Assembly: GCA_036435485.1 (NCBI GenBank) | Contig: CM071599.1 | Coordinates: forward strand, 208,233,178 to 208,297,177 | From: Saposhnikovia divaricata | Lineage: Eukaryota; Streptophyta; Magnoliopsida; Apiales; Apiaceae | Length of the DNA: 64,000 nucleotides | Direction of reading: 5' to 3' | Shown here: in pieces, positions 52,674-63,619 of the stretch | Layout: each line of letters begins with the position of its first letter | Position numbering within the stretch: the first letter of the stretch is position 1 | Notes under the pieces: generated by a model | Told to the model about the DNA's origin: nothing | Database searches by the model: none | The model's input: only the letters and a program-made list of their open reading frames with translations | Position numbers and translations under genes: made by a program

Positions 52674-54737
52674 CTAAAACTGAATATCCTCCAATGAGAC
52701 AACACCCATATGAGCAGTATGCCCAAGAAAGACCTTAGGTGTCAAAGCTTTAGTAAGTGGGTCTGCTAGCATAAAATTTGTTCCTATATGCTCAATAGAC
52801 ACTATCTGATTTTGCACTCTCTCTATGACAACTAGATATTTAATATCAATATGTCTAGAAGCTGCGGAGCTTCCATTATTATTTGAAAACTCAGTTGCTG
52901 AACGATTGTCACAGTAAACTTTTAATGGTCTTTCAATTCCATCTACAACCCGCAATCCTGTAACAAAATTCCGTAACCATATAGCATGATTTGTTGCCTC
53001 ATAACATGCTATAAACTCTGCTTCCATGGTAGATTGAGCTATAAGTGTCTGTTTAGCACTTCTCCAAGATATAGCTCCTCCAGCTAACATGAAAACATAA
53101 CCAGAAGTAGATTTTCTTGTATCTATGCAACCAGCAAGATCATAATCGGAATACCCAATGATCTCCAAATTTTTCGACTTCCGATAAACAAGCATGTAAT
53201 CTTTTGTTCTTTACAAGTACCTCATAACCCGTTTAATTGCAATCCAATGATCCATTCCAAGGTTACTCGAATATCTGCTTAACATACCCACAATGAATGC
53301 CAAATCCGGCCGGGTACAAACTTGAGCATACATAAGACTCCCAATAGCCGAAGCATATGGAATATTCTGCATCTCCTTTCCTTCATGATCATTCTTAGGG
53401 CACTGTTTGAGACTAAACTTATCTCCCTTAGCAACAAGAGTACTTTTTTGTGCACAATCTTTCATGCCAAACTTAGCAAGCACCTTATCAATATAGCTCT
53501 TTTGTGATAACCCAAGGATACCTCGAGAACGATCTCGATGTATCTTAATTCCTAATACAAAAGAGGCGTCACCAAGATCCTTCATCTCAAAACGAGAAGC
53601 AAGAAATCTTTTGGTTTCGTGAAATAAGCCTATATCGTTACAAGCCAATAGTATATCATCGACATAAAGCACAAGGAATATAAATTTACTCCCACTGAAC
53701 TTGTGATATATGCGTTTTTCAACAATATTGGACTCAAAACCGTATGAGACAATGGTTTGATGAAATTTGCGATTCCACATACGGGAAGCTTGTTTTGTAC
53801 CATAGATGGATCGTTTAAGTTTACAAACCATAGACTTTGGATCACCAATTTCAAAGTTTTCTGGTTGTTTCATGTATATCGTTTCGTCAATGTCACCATT
53901 GAGAAAAGCTGTTTTGACTTCCATCTGGTGTAGCTCTAAATCAAAATGAGCCACAAGTGCCATTATTGTCCTAAAAGAATCTTTCGATGATACTGGAGAG
54001 AAAGTTTCTTTGTAATCAATGCCTTCTCTCTGAGTAAAACCCTTTGCGACTAGACGCGCTTTATATCTTTCAATATTGCCATTTGAGTCCCTTTTGGTTT
54101 TAAATATCCACTTACACTCAATTGCTTTCGCACCTTCAGGCAACTTGACAAGATCCCAAACGTCATTGTCCTTCATGGATTTCATCTCATCATTCATGGC
54201 TTCAATCCACTTTTGACTATTAGCACTTCGTTTGGCTTGTTGGAAGTTGATAGGATCATCTTCCATAATCCCTATGTCAAACTCATGCTCTTGAAGAAAT
54301 ACAATATAATCATCTGAAATTGCACTTCTTCTGTCTCTAGTGGATCGCCTAAGTGGCACTTCATCTTGAGTTTGTTGAGTTTGCTCTTCTTGAGCATCAT
54401 CTTGATTTTGAGTGGGAAACTGTGCAGGTATATCCACATTGTTGTCTTGAACTACATGAGGCAAAAAAACTGATTCTTCCTCAAAGACAACATCCCTGAC
54501 TTTATCTTCCCCCTCAAACTCAACATCCTCAAGAAATCTAGCATTTCCCGTTTCGAAAAAAGACTTTGTCAAAGGATCAAAAAACTTGAAACCTTTTGTT
54601 TTTTCAGGATACCCAACAAAATAGCAACTAACAGTTCTTGAGTCCAGTTTATTTTCATGCGGCTTGTAAAGCCTTGCCTCAGCTGGACAACCCCACATAT
54701 GTAAATGATTGAGACTAAGTGGTTTCTTAGTCCACAA
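52674..54737 (-). pseudogene. RT and RNase H of element G (nonsense codon; altered catalytic residue)
   Basis: The frame 54737-53211 covers the end of integrase, an acidic linker, then RT: KARLVAKGFTQREGIDYKETF, QMEVKTAFLNGDIDE, YGTKQASRMW, LYVDDILLACND. A TAA at 53211-53213 interrupts it in the region VMRYL; the same frame continues at 53195-52674 with RNase H (IGYSDYDLAGCIDTRKSTSG, QSTMEAEFIACYEA, YCDNRSATEFSNN, SRHIDIKYLVV, ADPLTKAL). In the first catalytic motif Asp is replaced by Glu (53919-53921), which should abolish or weaken activity. Confidence 0.85.
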
Positions 54738-54738
54738 T

Positions 54739-56667
54739 TCATAAGGGGTTTTTTGCTACTGCTTTGCTAGGTACTCTATTTAGTATGTAGGCTGCAGTCT
54801 TAAGTGCATCTCCCCAGAGTGCTTCTGGTAAAGAAGAGTGACTAATCATACTTCTTACCATGTCCTTAAGCGTTCTGTTTCGTCTCTCAGCAACACCATT
54901 CATGCGTGGTTGCCCAGGCATTGTGTATTGTGGGACGATTCCGCATTCCTCTAGGAATTTAGCAAAAGGTCCAGGACGTTGTTCACCGGATCCGTCATAC
55001 CGACCATAGTACTCACCACCACGATCAGATCTAACAGCTTTAATCTTCTCACGAAGCTGATTTTCAACTTCGGCTTTGAAGACTTTAAACACGTCCAAAG
55101 CTTGTGACTTTTCATGAATTAAATATAAGTACCCATATCGAGAATAGTCGTCTATAAAAGTGATAAAATACTGTTGACCATTCCAAGAAGCTGTAGGGAA
55201 TGGACCACATATATCAGTATGTATCAACTGTAAGACACCATTACTCCTATTTGCACTTAATTTCCTTATGTTTGTCTGTTTACCCTTAATACACTCAATG
55301 CATACATTAAGGTCTGAATAATCAAGAGATTCAAGTATTCCATGTGACACAAGCCTCTCTAGTCTCCCTTTAGAGATATGTCCTAAGCGCTTATGCCATA
55401 ACATAGCGGAATTCTCTCTTGATAATTTTCGTTTTGTACCTCTTGATGTTGTTTGCAAGGATTCATTATGTGAAGCAATTGTATTTAGCATATATAAATT
55501 ATCAATCAAAGAACCAGTCGCAATCAAAGAAGAATTAAGAAATAGACTAAATTTATTATCTCCAAATGAACAAGAGTAACAGTATTTGTCCAAAACAGAA
55601 ATAGAAACCAAATTCCGTCTAAATGACGGTACTACATAAGTCTCTCTTAATTCAACAAAATGACCAGTCTCAAAAAACAATCTAAAAGTGCCAATAGTTT
55701 CAACTGGAACTGCATTGCCATCACCCACATAGATGAATCTTTCAGCATCACTTGGTTTCCGGCTCCAAATGCAACCCTGCATAGAAATACTTGTGTGAGT
55801 AGTAGCACCAGAATCTACCCACCATGTATTACTAGGCACAGAAGTCAAATTGACTTCAGAACAGACAAAAGTGAAAAATCTACCTTTCTTTATACGCCAT
55901 GCGACGTACTTGGGACAATCCTTCTTCACATGCCCAGATTTCTTACAAAAGAAGCAAGCAACAGCTTGATCCTGAGTCTTTTGTTTCTTAGGCTGTGATT
56001 TTCCCACTACAGTCTCCTTATCTTTAGTCCTCTTTCGGTGATTAACCTTTGAGGTAGTTGCAACATGAGCACTTTCAGTCTTTTCACGCTTCAATCTATC
56101 TTCCTCTTGCACATAATGTGAAATGAGCTCATTCAGAGTCCACTTATCCTTCTGAGTATTATAACTCACTATAAATTGACCGTATTGTGCAGGAAGAGAG
56201 ATAAGTACCAAATGCACAAGCAAGTCATCAGACAAGTCAAGCTTTAGTGCCTTAAGTTTTGAAGCGATGTTAGACATCTCCATAATGTACTCGCGAATAT
56301 TTCCTTTAGCTTTATACCTCATCTGAACAAGATCAGCCAAAAGCTTACTTGTCTCAGCCTTTTCGTTTTTCGCAAAACGCTTTTCAAGCTCATCAAGGAA
56401 ATCCTTAACAGATACCTCATCGGAGTCATTAGACATACCGCCCCTGAATGCTTCAGGAATGATGCGCTTAATCATCATTAGACTTAAGCGATTCGAACGC
56501 TCCCACTTCTCAAAGTTCAATTTCTCAGTATCAGAACTTTTATCCGTAAGAGAAGGAGGTTGTTCTTTCCTTATAGCATAGTCTAAATCCATGCAGCCGA
56601 GAACTAACAGAACGTTCTCTTTCCAGCTCTTAAAGTTTGTGCCGTTAAGCACAGGAATGGAGTTCAT
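54739..56667 (-). pseudogene. gag, protease and integrase of element G (frame break at the 3' end)
   Basis: The first ATG is at 56667 (MNSIPVLNGTNFKSW); upstream codons are open but start with TTG. Gag (YKAKGNIREYIMEMSNIAS) is followed by a CCHC knuckle CFFCKKSGHVKKDC, protease WWVDSGATTHTS, the integrase zinc domain (LWHKRLGHISKGRL ... CIECIKGKQT) and core (HTDICGPFPT, FIDDYSRYGY, VRSDRGGEYYG, PRMNGVAERRNRTLKD). A one-base change in an A run near 54754 shifts the frame and ends it at 54739; the rest continues in the next frame. Confidence 0.85.
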
Positions 56668-56706
56668 GTTGGCAGTTATATTAGCAGTAGATGTATTAAC
56701 TAGCAA

Positions 56707-58317
56707 TTTAGAACAAAAAAAAATATAAGCTCGAATAATGGAAAAATCATGTCATATGCATACATAATAGCACACAAAAAAAACATGAATTTAAAATACT
56801 ATAGTGTGTGTGGGCCCATTCAAACAAGATACCTAGCACAACATTAATATTTAGTCTTTGGACAGAAATATTAACTTGCAAGTGGTACTCTCCACGCAGA
56901 AATCAAATATTAATAATAAATTCGGTCAAGCAATAACCTTCCTTTTGGCCGGTTTATTACTCACATGAAAAATTTATAATTATTACATATTTATCCCCGC
57001 ACGTACATCCATTATTTGGCCATTAAATAATATTCCTTTGGGCCGATTATTATAACGCATAAATAATAAACATACACATCCTATTATTTCAAAATAAATA
57101 AATCTACACATAAATATCACTTTGGCAATATTTTGCTTCAACTCACTTATTCGCGAAATAAAAGGACAAAAAATAAATTAACATTATTTTTCAAAAAAAT
57201 GTACCCAAATCCGTATTGTTGTAAAAATATTAAAAATAATCACCTAATATTTTAATATTTTACAAGCTTGCCAGAACACTTAGTTTACATGATTTATCAA
57301 CCAATACTAGGGGTGAGTATACGGTCCGGTTAACCGAAAACCGAACCGAATAACCGAAATAATTTTGGTTCGGTTAACCGAAATTAATATTTCGGTTCGG
57401 TTTTCGGTTCTCCTTTTTCTGAAATTTCGGTTTTCGGTTCGGTTCGGTTTTTAACCGCGGTTAACCGAATAACCGAAATAAATAACCGAATTTTTTTTAT
57501 ATAATAATAAAATATTATTTATTAATATATTACTTGTGGTTTCTAATGCAGCATGAGATATGATGATTGTTTTCACTTGAAATGTACTTTCTTTGACTAC
57601 TTTTAAGCTTAAATTTGTAATTTTAATTTTAATTGAACTTGGATGTTGGATAAATTTTAATTTGTAAGACATTTATTCATTTTTTTTGCACTATTTTAAA
57701 ATTTCGGTTTTATATTTCGGTTTTCGGTAATAACCGAAATAAAAATTTCGGTTCGGTTAAAAACCGAATTTAATTCGATTCGGTTTTCGGTTTTGATTTT
57801 TCTAGAATTTCGGTTTCGGTTAACCGAATTAAAATTCGGTTCGGTTCGGTTCGGTTTAAACCGAATACTCACCCCTAACCAATACTGATGTTTAGCCCAG
57901 GCAAACAAAATCACATTATGCATAAAAATAATATCATGTAATATAATGGCAGTCACGCACGGCTGGATAAAAAAAACAAGGCATGCACTTATCCATTCAT
58001 TAAAAAAAAAACTTATGTTAATGCATCATGCACACATACTGAATTTATCCACAAACAAAAACATAGCATATGGATTCCAATTAAATCGACTAAATCAAAC
58101 ACGTTAATAGATGGTTTAACCAGTACCACACAGTCACGGTTGATTCTATTGTATATGAAATCTCAAAAAAAAATATAAAATTGAAGCAACGATATTAATC
58201 GAGGAGATTTCATGATCATAGAATATAAAAAAAATACCGCAATATATATAACCTGATTCTCATCGAGAAAAAACAATCATATAATATGATCAACTCTGAT
58301 AATTCAACATAAGATAG
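56707..58317 (-). other. Leader of element G
   Basis: 1.6 kb of AT-rich non-coding DNA between the 5' LTR and gag, unusually long for copia. About a third of it is the nested inverted-repeat element at 57309-57876. The rest shows no open frame worth naming. Confidence 0.6.
57309..57876. mobile_element. 568 bp inverted-repeat element with 10 bp target duplication
   Basis: AGGGGTGAGTAT at the left and ATACTCACCCCT at the right form perfect 12 bp inverted ends. AACCAATACT stands on both sides (57299-57308 and 57877-57886). Both subterminal parts are filled with CGGTTCGGTT / AACCGAA words that fold on each other. A 9-11 bp target suggests a Mutator-type MITE; hAT is less likely because it makes 8 bp targets. 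Confidence 0.8.
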
Positions 58318-58318
58318 G

Positions 58319-58330
58319 CTCTGATACCAA
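58319..58330 (-). other. Primer binding site of element G (initiator tRNA-Met)
   Basis: On the minus strand TGGTATCAGAGC follows the 5' LTR after one base; this is the standard copia primer site. Confidence 0.9.
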
Positions 58331-58331
58331 T

Positions 58332-58773
58332 TGTTAGATCTAAATAAATAACCACGAATCATCTTATGTGATAATATCAAGGTTACACGATAAAACTGTA
58401 GTGTGAAAGCGTACCTGATTCTCCATGACAGTAGATATGAATACGGATTATGGGACTTGATCTTCCACAGACATGATTCGACTCTAGCCGTATCTCTCTC
58501 TGACTGATGAGAATAGGAGAGTAGAGGTTGTGAATTAGCCTTGGGGACCAAGACCTTATTATGTTCTTTATATAGTAGTCTAATTAAACCCCATTAACCC
58601 TAATCAGATTACTATTAAGTATTACACATTACAAAAGCCATACCGAATAAGATGTTATTGGACTCTTTATTTAAGACCACTTAATTAGTCCAAATATAGA
58701 ATAAACATTAAATATAATTGTCTTTAATTTGTAAGCCAATAATTATTATTAGATTATAAAATATAATCTAACA
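58332..58773 (-). repeat. 5' LTR of element G
   Basis: 442 bp with a minus-strand TATA-like CTATATAAAGAAC (58565-58577). Its differences from the 3' LTR indicate an insertion clearly older than element D. Confidence 0.9.
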
Positions 58774-58778
58774 GTAAA

Positions 58779-60972
58779 AACCCAAGTCTGAATATCTTAT
58801 AACCATTGATATCACACAAACAGAGAAAACTGGGAAGTATTGTACTGTAAGAATCAGAAATATTGATGAGAAAGAAGAACATTTAAACTGTACTTTCTTA
58901 ACTGTCTGGATCGACAAACAACACTATCCTTCATCTTTAAACATTAAATTCATTATTCATCTCCTATTTTATATTGTAAAGAAGATATTATCATTTCCAT
59001 TTTCAGCACTGTCAGCATGATTAACTTTCAGTTTGTTCTGCTCCTATTTTATATTGTAAGATGGTAGAGAGTGAGATATATGAGATTTTCATATGTCAGA
59101 CCGTTGGATACGGAGTGATAAATGTATAGTCTGTCTCATTGATAGTCTAGATAGTAGCTTGTTACTTGAATGTATATACGGTTCACAATTGATTTTCCTT
59201 GATGCAAATGCAGTTTTCTACACATATAACCTATTGGTTCCGTGTTTTACTTGTATGTGATTTTCCATCGTCTATCACATTGTCTTCCATTGCTCATGAG
59301 TACTTGTAGGATTGTTTTTCAATGCTAGAATGACATCAATAAAGTCCCTATCAAGCTTTGTATAGTCATTTCTAGCATATTGTTAGGAAGAATTATTTGC
59401 TTGGAAGTATAAATTAATTTGCTCGAAAGTCAGGTTCGGAAGCATATTAAAATTTAAATAAGATAAATCGAACAGACAAGTAGATTTGAGAAAGACGTGT
59501 ACACCCCCAACCTTTCACACAATACTTATCCCACAAATTTGTGGTGAATCTAAAGTTTATTATCGTATGGAATGATAGATATATGCATAAAGAGGAGTAA
59601 ATAATAATGCTACATATCCCGAAATGGTTTCGGCATAACACGTATTCAGTATTTGGGAACCGGTTTGGGAAGGATTTTGGTGAGGGTAGCATTTCTCATG
59701 CATACAAGGCAGCCTGCATTAGGTTTGGCATCACCTAAAAAATACATTTTAAATTGCGAGAACAAATCTGGCTAAAACCTGCGGAAGCTGTAAATATGGC
59801 CTGGACCTGCCACAGAAATATAGAATCAAAGTGAGATTAGTTACAAATGAATTGCTTTAAATCTGTAATCGCATCTATAAAAGTACTTAACTTAAAGCTT
59901 AGCAGTCAAAAACATTTGTGTTAGGTTTGTTTAAAGGAAGATTAACACACTTCATGGTACACTTTATAGACTAAGCTCTAATCCCCTCAAGTTTCATCCT
60001 TTGAATAACATTTGGAATACATCTATAATGAAGCACACTATGATTACTATTCAGTAAGTAGTCTGAAACGAAAACATTGTCACATAAACCTCAAACTGCA
60101 ATTGCTTATAATCCTGTATCCAGTATTCATGTTACGCGTTGGAACAACCGAAGAACATGCGAAAGGAACAACAAAAAAGCACACACAAACAGGAAAACAT
60201 GGGATGCGACAATGATCAAGTGAATGCATCATTTAGTATGTGGACCTCGTTCATTTTGCCTTGGCTCATGTTACCAAATTGACACGCTTCACTTACTTAT
60301 CCATCAATGATCAAACCATCAACTAGTCACCTCTCACTACTATAACACAATTAACATCATTTACTACTAATACAGACATTTTCAGATTCAATAGTCCTCA
60401 ACACAGTAGTACCCTGCAAAATAAAATGACCATAATCTTCTAATTTAGTGGTAGGTACCGTTTACAATCTACGCACTTGGCTTTAAAAGAAATGGTGCTA
60501 TTCGAAGGGCTAGCGGCACAACCTGTTGGTCACTTGCCCTTCCATCTCGACGGTTACGGTGAACATTCAATTTATTGAAACTAAAATGGAACTGAAGAAA
60601 AAAGGGACTTCCGAGGCAGTTGGAGATGTCCTAAGCAATTCAAACTTTCCAAGTTCCCACCAGTCAGAAACTACCACAAATTCGTATTGCATCCATCAAA
60701 TTCGTTAATATCTTGATGAATTATGTTAGTAACTACAACAGGGTAAGCTGACTGATTGTACCCCAAAAGATTTGAACTTGGCCATATTCAATATTAATAC
60801 TTTTCCATAACAGAGGTGTGGAGAAAAAAGAATCCAAGTCTTAAATTTAGTACTATAACCTAAAGGAGTAATCTGATTAGTTCTCTTTCTCTCCAAAGAA
60901 TTTGAAAAGGGTCATGAATCACAATCAAGATAAACACTTTCCCATAACAGGTTGGGAGGGGAAAAAAAGAAA
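58779..60972. other. Intergenic DNA with possible minus-strand exon relics
   Basis: No complete gene. On the minus strand, 59813-59650 shows a splice-like pattern: CTGTGGCAG, then 28 bases, then GT; later TTTTTTAG followed by an open stretch GDAKPNAGCLVCMRNATL and KILPKPVPKY ending in a stop. It could be the last exons of an unrecognised gene or a relic. The rest is AT-rich and without features. Confidence 0.3.
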
Positions 60973-61045
60973 TGGAGATGCGGGGTATCGATCCCCGTAC
61001 CTCTCGCATGCTAAGCGAGCGCTCTACCATTTGAGCTACATCCCC
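60973..61045 (-). tRNA. trnA-AGC: tRNA-Ala (anticodon AGC)
   Basis: The 73-base minus-strand sequence folds as a cloverleaf. The acceptor stem GGGGATG pairs with CATCTCC, including the G3-U70 pair that identifies alanine tRNAs. The D arm is GCTCAAATGGTAGAGC. The anticodon stem CTCGC/GCGAG holds loop TTAGCAT with anticodon AGC. The T arm is CGGGG-ATCGATA-CCCCG, and the discriminator is A. There is no intron and CCA is not encoded, as usual in nuclear genes. A T-run lies downstream on the minus strand (TTTCTTTTTTTCCCC), a Pol III terminator. Confidence 0.97.
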
Positions 61046-61319
61046 ATTTGATGTCATACCCAAAATCAGCTTTCATAACACAATCACTATTACATAACAA
61101 GTGTTGCACAACAAGAAAGGTAAAATAGTAGTAGACAATAATTGCAACAGCAACAAACAATAAAAAATCTACAAACATATAAAATTTTTGTGCAAGGTCA
61201 AATACACTAAATATAAATAATTCGTCGCATAACTACGAGAATATCCACTAGACTACAATGTTCGGAATCGAAATTTATATGTTATACCTGCTCAAATTGT
61301 TTGATGAAGGATTGTATAA

Positions 61320-61751
61320 TTATGTTTGACAATCTTTATTCTTACAATCCGGAATCTCAACAAACTGATCAGCTGGCAACTTTTGAGACAAGCCACCAAC
61401 ATGAAACTCAATCATATTACTACTAGAATCAAGAGTCATGCCATTAACATTAACCCATATAAAAAACTTCTTAGCTTGAATCCCCGACACATCAGTAACT
61501 GACCCATAACTCAACTTGCCTTTAACTACCTTGTCATAATAAACAAGTTGATCAAACTGAACATAACATGGGTGACTTAGTGTGACAGAGAAGTCACCAG
61601 TAGGTGATATTGTGTAGGAAACGACAGCGTTTGGGATCAACCCTTTTGGAAAACCATAGTCTGGGAGAAGATCATGGATGTCTTTGGTGGATGAAGTTAG
61701 AGAGATGATGAGGAAGATGGAGAGACAGAGGAGGTAACGAGAGAGACTCAT
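61320..61751 (-). CDS. DUF538 family protein, secreted
   Basis: A single open frame of 143 residues. Residues ~1-22 (MSLSRYLLCLSIFLIISLTS) form a signal peptide. The DUF538 domain (PF04398) follows: DIHDLLPDYGFPKGLIPN, YTISPTGDFSVTLSHPCYV, YDKVVKGKLSYGSVTDVSGI, FFIWVNVNGM, FHVGGLSQKLPADQF and IPDCKNKDC at the end. Plant members are often induced by stress and have been proposed to act in the apoplast; their biochemistry is uncertain. The length is usual for single-exon members. The two cysteines in CKNKDC near the C-terminus are typical. A pyrimidine- and T-rich stretch precedes the start. Confidence 0.9.
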   Translation of the reverse strand: MSLSRYLLCLSIFLIISLTSSTKDIHDLLPDYGFPKGLIPNAVVSYTISPTGDFSVTLSHPCYVQFDQLVYYDKVVKGKLSYGSVTDVSGIQAKKFFIWVNVNGMTLDSSSNMIEFHVGGLSQKLPADQFVEIPDCKNKDCQT

Positions 61752-63290
61752 TGGTTGGTTGGTTTGTGTTTGGTTTTTTAGGAGGTCAATGACTTGTTTT
61801 TCTAGGTAGGGGTTATTTTTGTTTGTTGAGAATTCTAATCAGACGTGCGATCAAAGTTTGAGTAGAAAACAGAACACCAATAGCTTATGTATTATTTTAA
61901 AATAATAGATAATGTATTATTTATCCCGATTTCCATCCCGAATGTAAGATTTTCGCGAAAATTTGGGATTTTTTTCATATATACTTTATATATAAACTTA
62001 TTCTTTTAAAAAAAATTAATCTAATACTTTAATAAAATTTAATGTTTTTGATTTACTAATATATATTTTTTATTAGTTATGTGAATAAATTAATATTTGT
62101 GTGATCATCGAATAATTTAATATTTAATTGTTAGTATGTAGATGCTAGCATATGTCATAATAATTAAATTGTTTATGTGTAAATTAAATTGTCTGTACAT
62201 TCCTCAATTCATGAACCGAGAGGTCATGGGTTCGACTCCTGCCGGGGGTTCGGACCGAAAAAACCGAATTTTTTTTTGGAAAAAAATCTATATTATAAAT
62301 AAAGCTAAAAATTCATGATTTATCACAAAAATAATAATCAATTAATCACCACTATTTCACCAACATAGATATAATTATAATTTACAAATTAGATAATATA
62401 ATTATATTTTATAAGATATATATAAAATGTATATAACATAAATATAAAAATTAAAGTATATATTATTCGGACTATTCGGTCTATTCGGTCCGGACCGAAA
62501 TATTTTTCAAAGAACCGAACCGAACCGATTTTTATTTCGGTCTATTCGGTCCGGACCGAATAAACCGAATTTTCTAAAAATTAGAACCGAACCGATCCGA
62601 ATTTGCACGGTTCGGTTCGGTTTTTCGGTTTCGGTTCGGTTTTGCTCAGCCCTAGTACAAACCAAACTTGCACGGCATAATCAATTCTTAATCATGTAAT
62701 CACAATTAGTACAAAGCAAAAAAATTGAATCCAAACCAATAAAAATCGAGTCAAATAAAATCGATCAAAATCGAAGTTGGAAAATAAAAAAATGAGCAGA
62801 TTCAAATGGTTCGATTAGGTTCCGATTTTAGGTTCCAGTCAAACCGAAAACGAAAAAATAAAAAATCGGGCGGATTCAAAAGGTATGGTTCCGACCAAAT
62901 CGAAAAAATCTAATCGGACCAATTTTAATATAAATAAATAAATAAATAAAATGGCCTATGTTTCAATATAAATTTTCAGAACTCAGATGATATAGTTTTT
63001 TTTCATAACTTAACTTGTTCACTGCTTCGAATGGTCAGTTTTTGGGTGTTGCTACAAAGTACAAACTAACATAGATTTATATTATTGCAGAGAAGTGTCC
63101 CATCAGCGTAATTATGTGTACAAGCACATGAAATTTGATTATAGTCTCTCTTCACATGGTTCTAGCTCTAGTTTATTCTAAAAACCGAGCCGAATCGGCA
63201 CATGCTCTCTCCTATCCACAATAGTGTTCTCCGAACAAGGAAAGTCTCCTATCCATAATGGTGCTCTCTAAACAAGAAAAGTGTATTAAT
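61752..63290. other. Intergenic DNA with decayed repeats
   Basis: AT-rich. 62225-62240 contains GGTTCGACTCC, an exact tRNA B-box-like word, in GAGAGGTCATGGGTTCGACT context, perhaps a SINE relic. 62465-62655 is dense in TTCGGTC/ACCGAA words ending CAGCCCTAG, resembling the CGGTT element at 57309 but without a recognisable partner end. 63207-63280 holds two copies of a ~37 bp word (TCTCCTATCCACAATAGTG). No genes. Confidence 0.5.
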
Positions 63291-63605
63291 AGAAACTAGC
63301 GTGTCAAATTTTAAGTGATCAATAAGTAGATACTAACGAGTAAAATGAAATGAAACTAGTCTGTATCTAAACTGAACACCATTAAAGATAGAGACAGAAT
63401 CATGTATTGAGAAGAAGATAGTTTGTTACATTTTTTAATGAATAAGAAAATGAATGTACTGCTCTGTTTATATACTAATACAAGAGAATGTTTCTAACTA
63501 ACTGATTTGACCATCATTTAACTAACTTTGACTAATTGCTTTGATATTTGTGTCCATTGACCTTAGCATTGACTTCGTCTTTGGAATGCTCTAATATATC
63601 TTTAG
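63291..63605 (-). other. Possible 3' LTR or flank of the terminal copia relic
   Basis: On the minus strand this follows a G-run (CACAGGGGGGT, 63605-63615) that looks like a polypurine tract. I cannot find a clear TG start or a partner LTR in the window, so the boundaries are guesses. Confidence 0.3.
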
Positions 63606-63619
63606 ACCCCCCTGTGACA

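Larger units (their letters stand above)
51746..58773 (-). mobile_element. Element G: Ty1/copia retrotransposon, minus strand
   Basis: LTRs of 442 bp (51746-52187 and 58332-58773) begin TGTTAGATCT and end ATCTAACA. They differ at about a dozen positions by eye. The target duplication GTAAA is at 51741-51745 and 58774-58778. On the minus strand the order is 5' LTR (right), primer site, leader with a nested MITE, gag, protease, integrase, RT, RNase H, 3' LTR (left). Several defects make it inactive. Confidence 0.95.

Noticed and set aside
59447..59692. 81-codon minus-strand frame
   Set aside because: Low-complexity hydrophobic translation of AT-rich DNA, no start context or domain.
60860..61063. 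67-codon minus-strand frame (GDVAQMVERSLSMREVRGS...)
   Set aside because: This is the well-known false translation of a tRNA gene; the cloverleaf shows tRNA-Ala.
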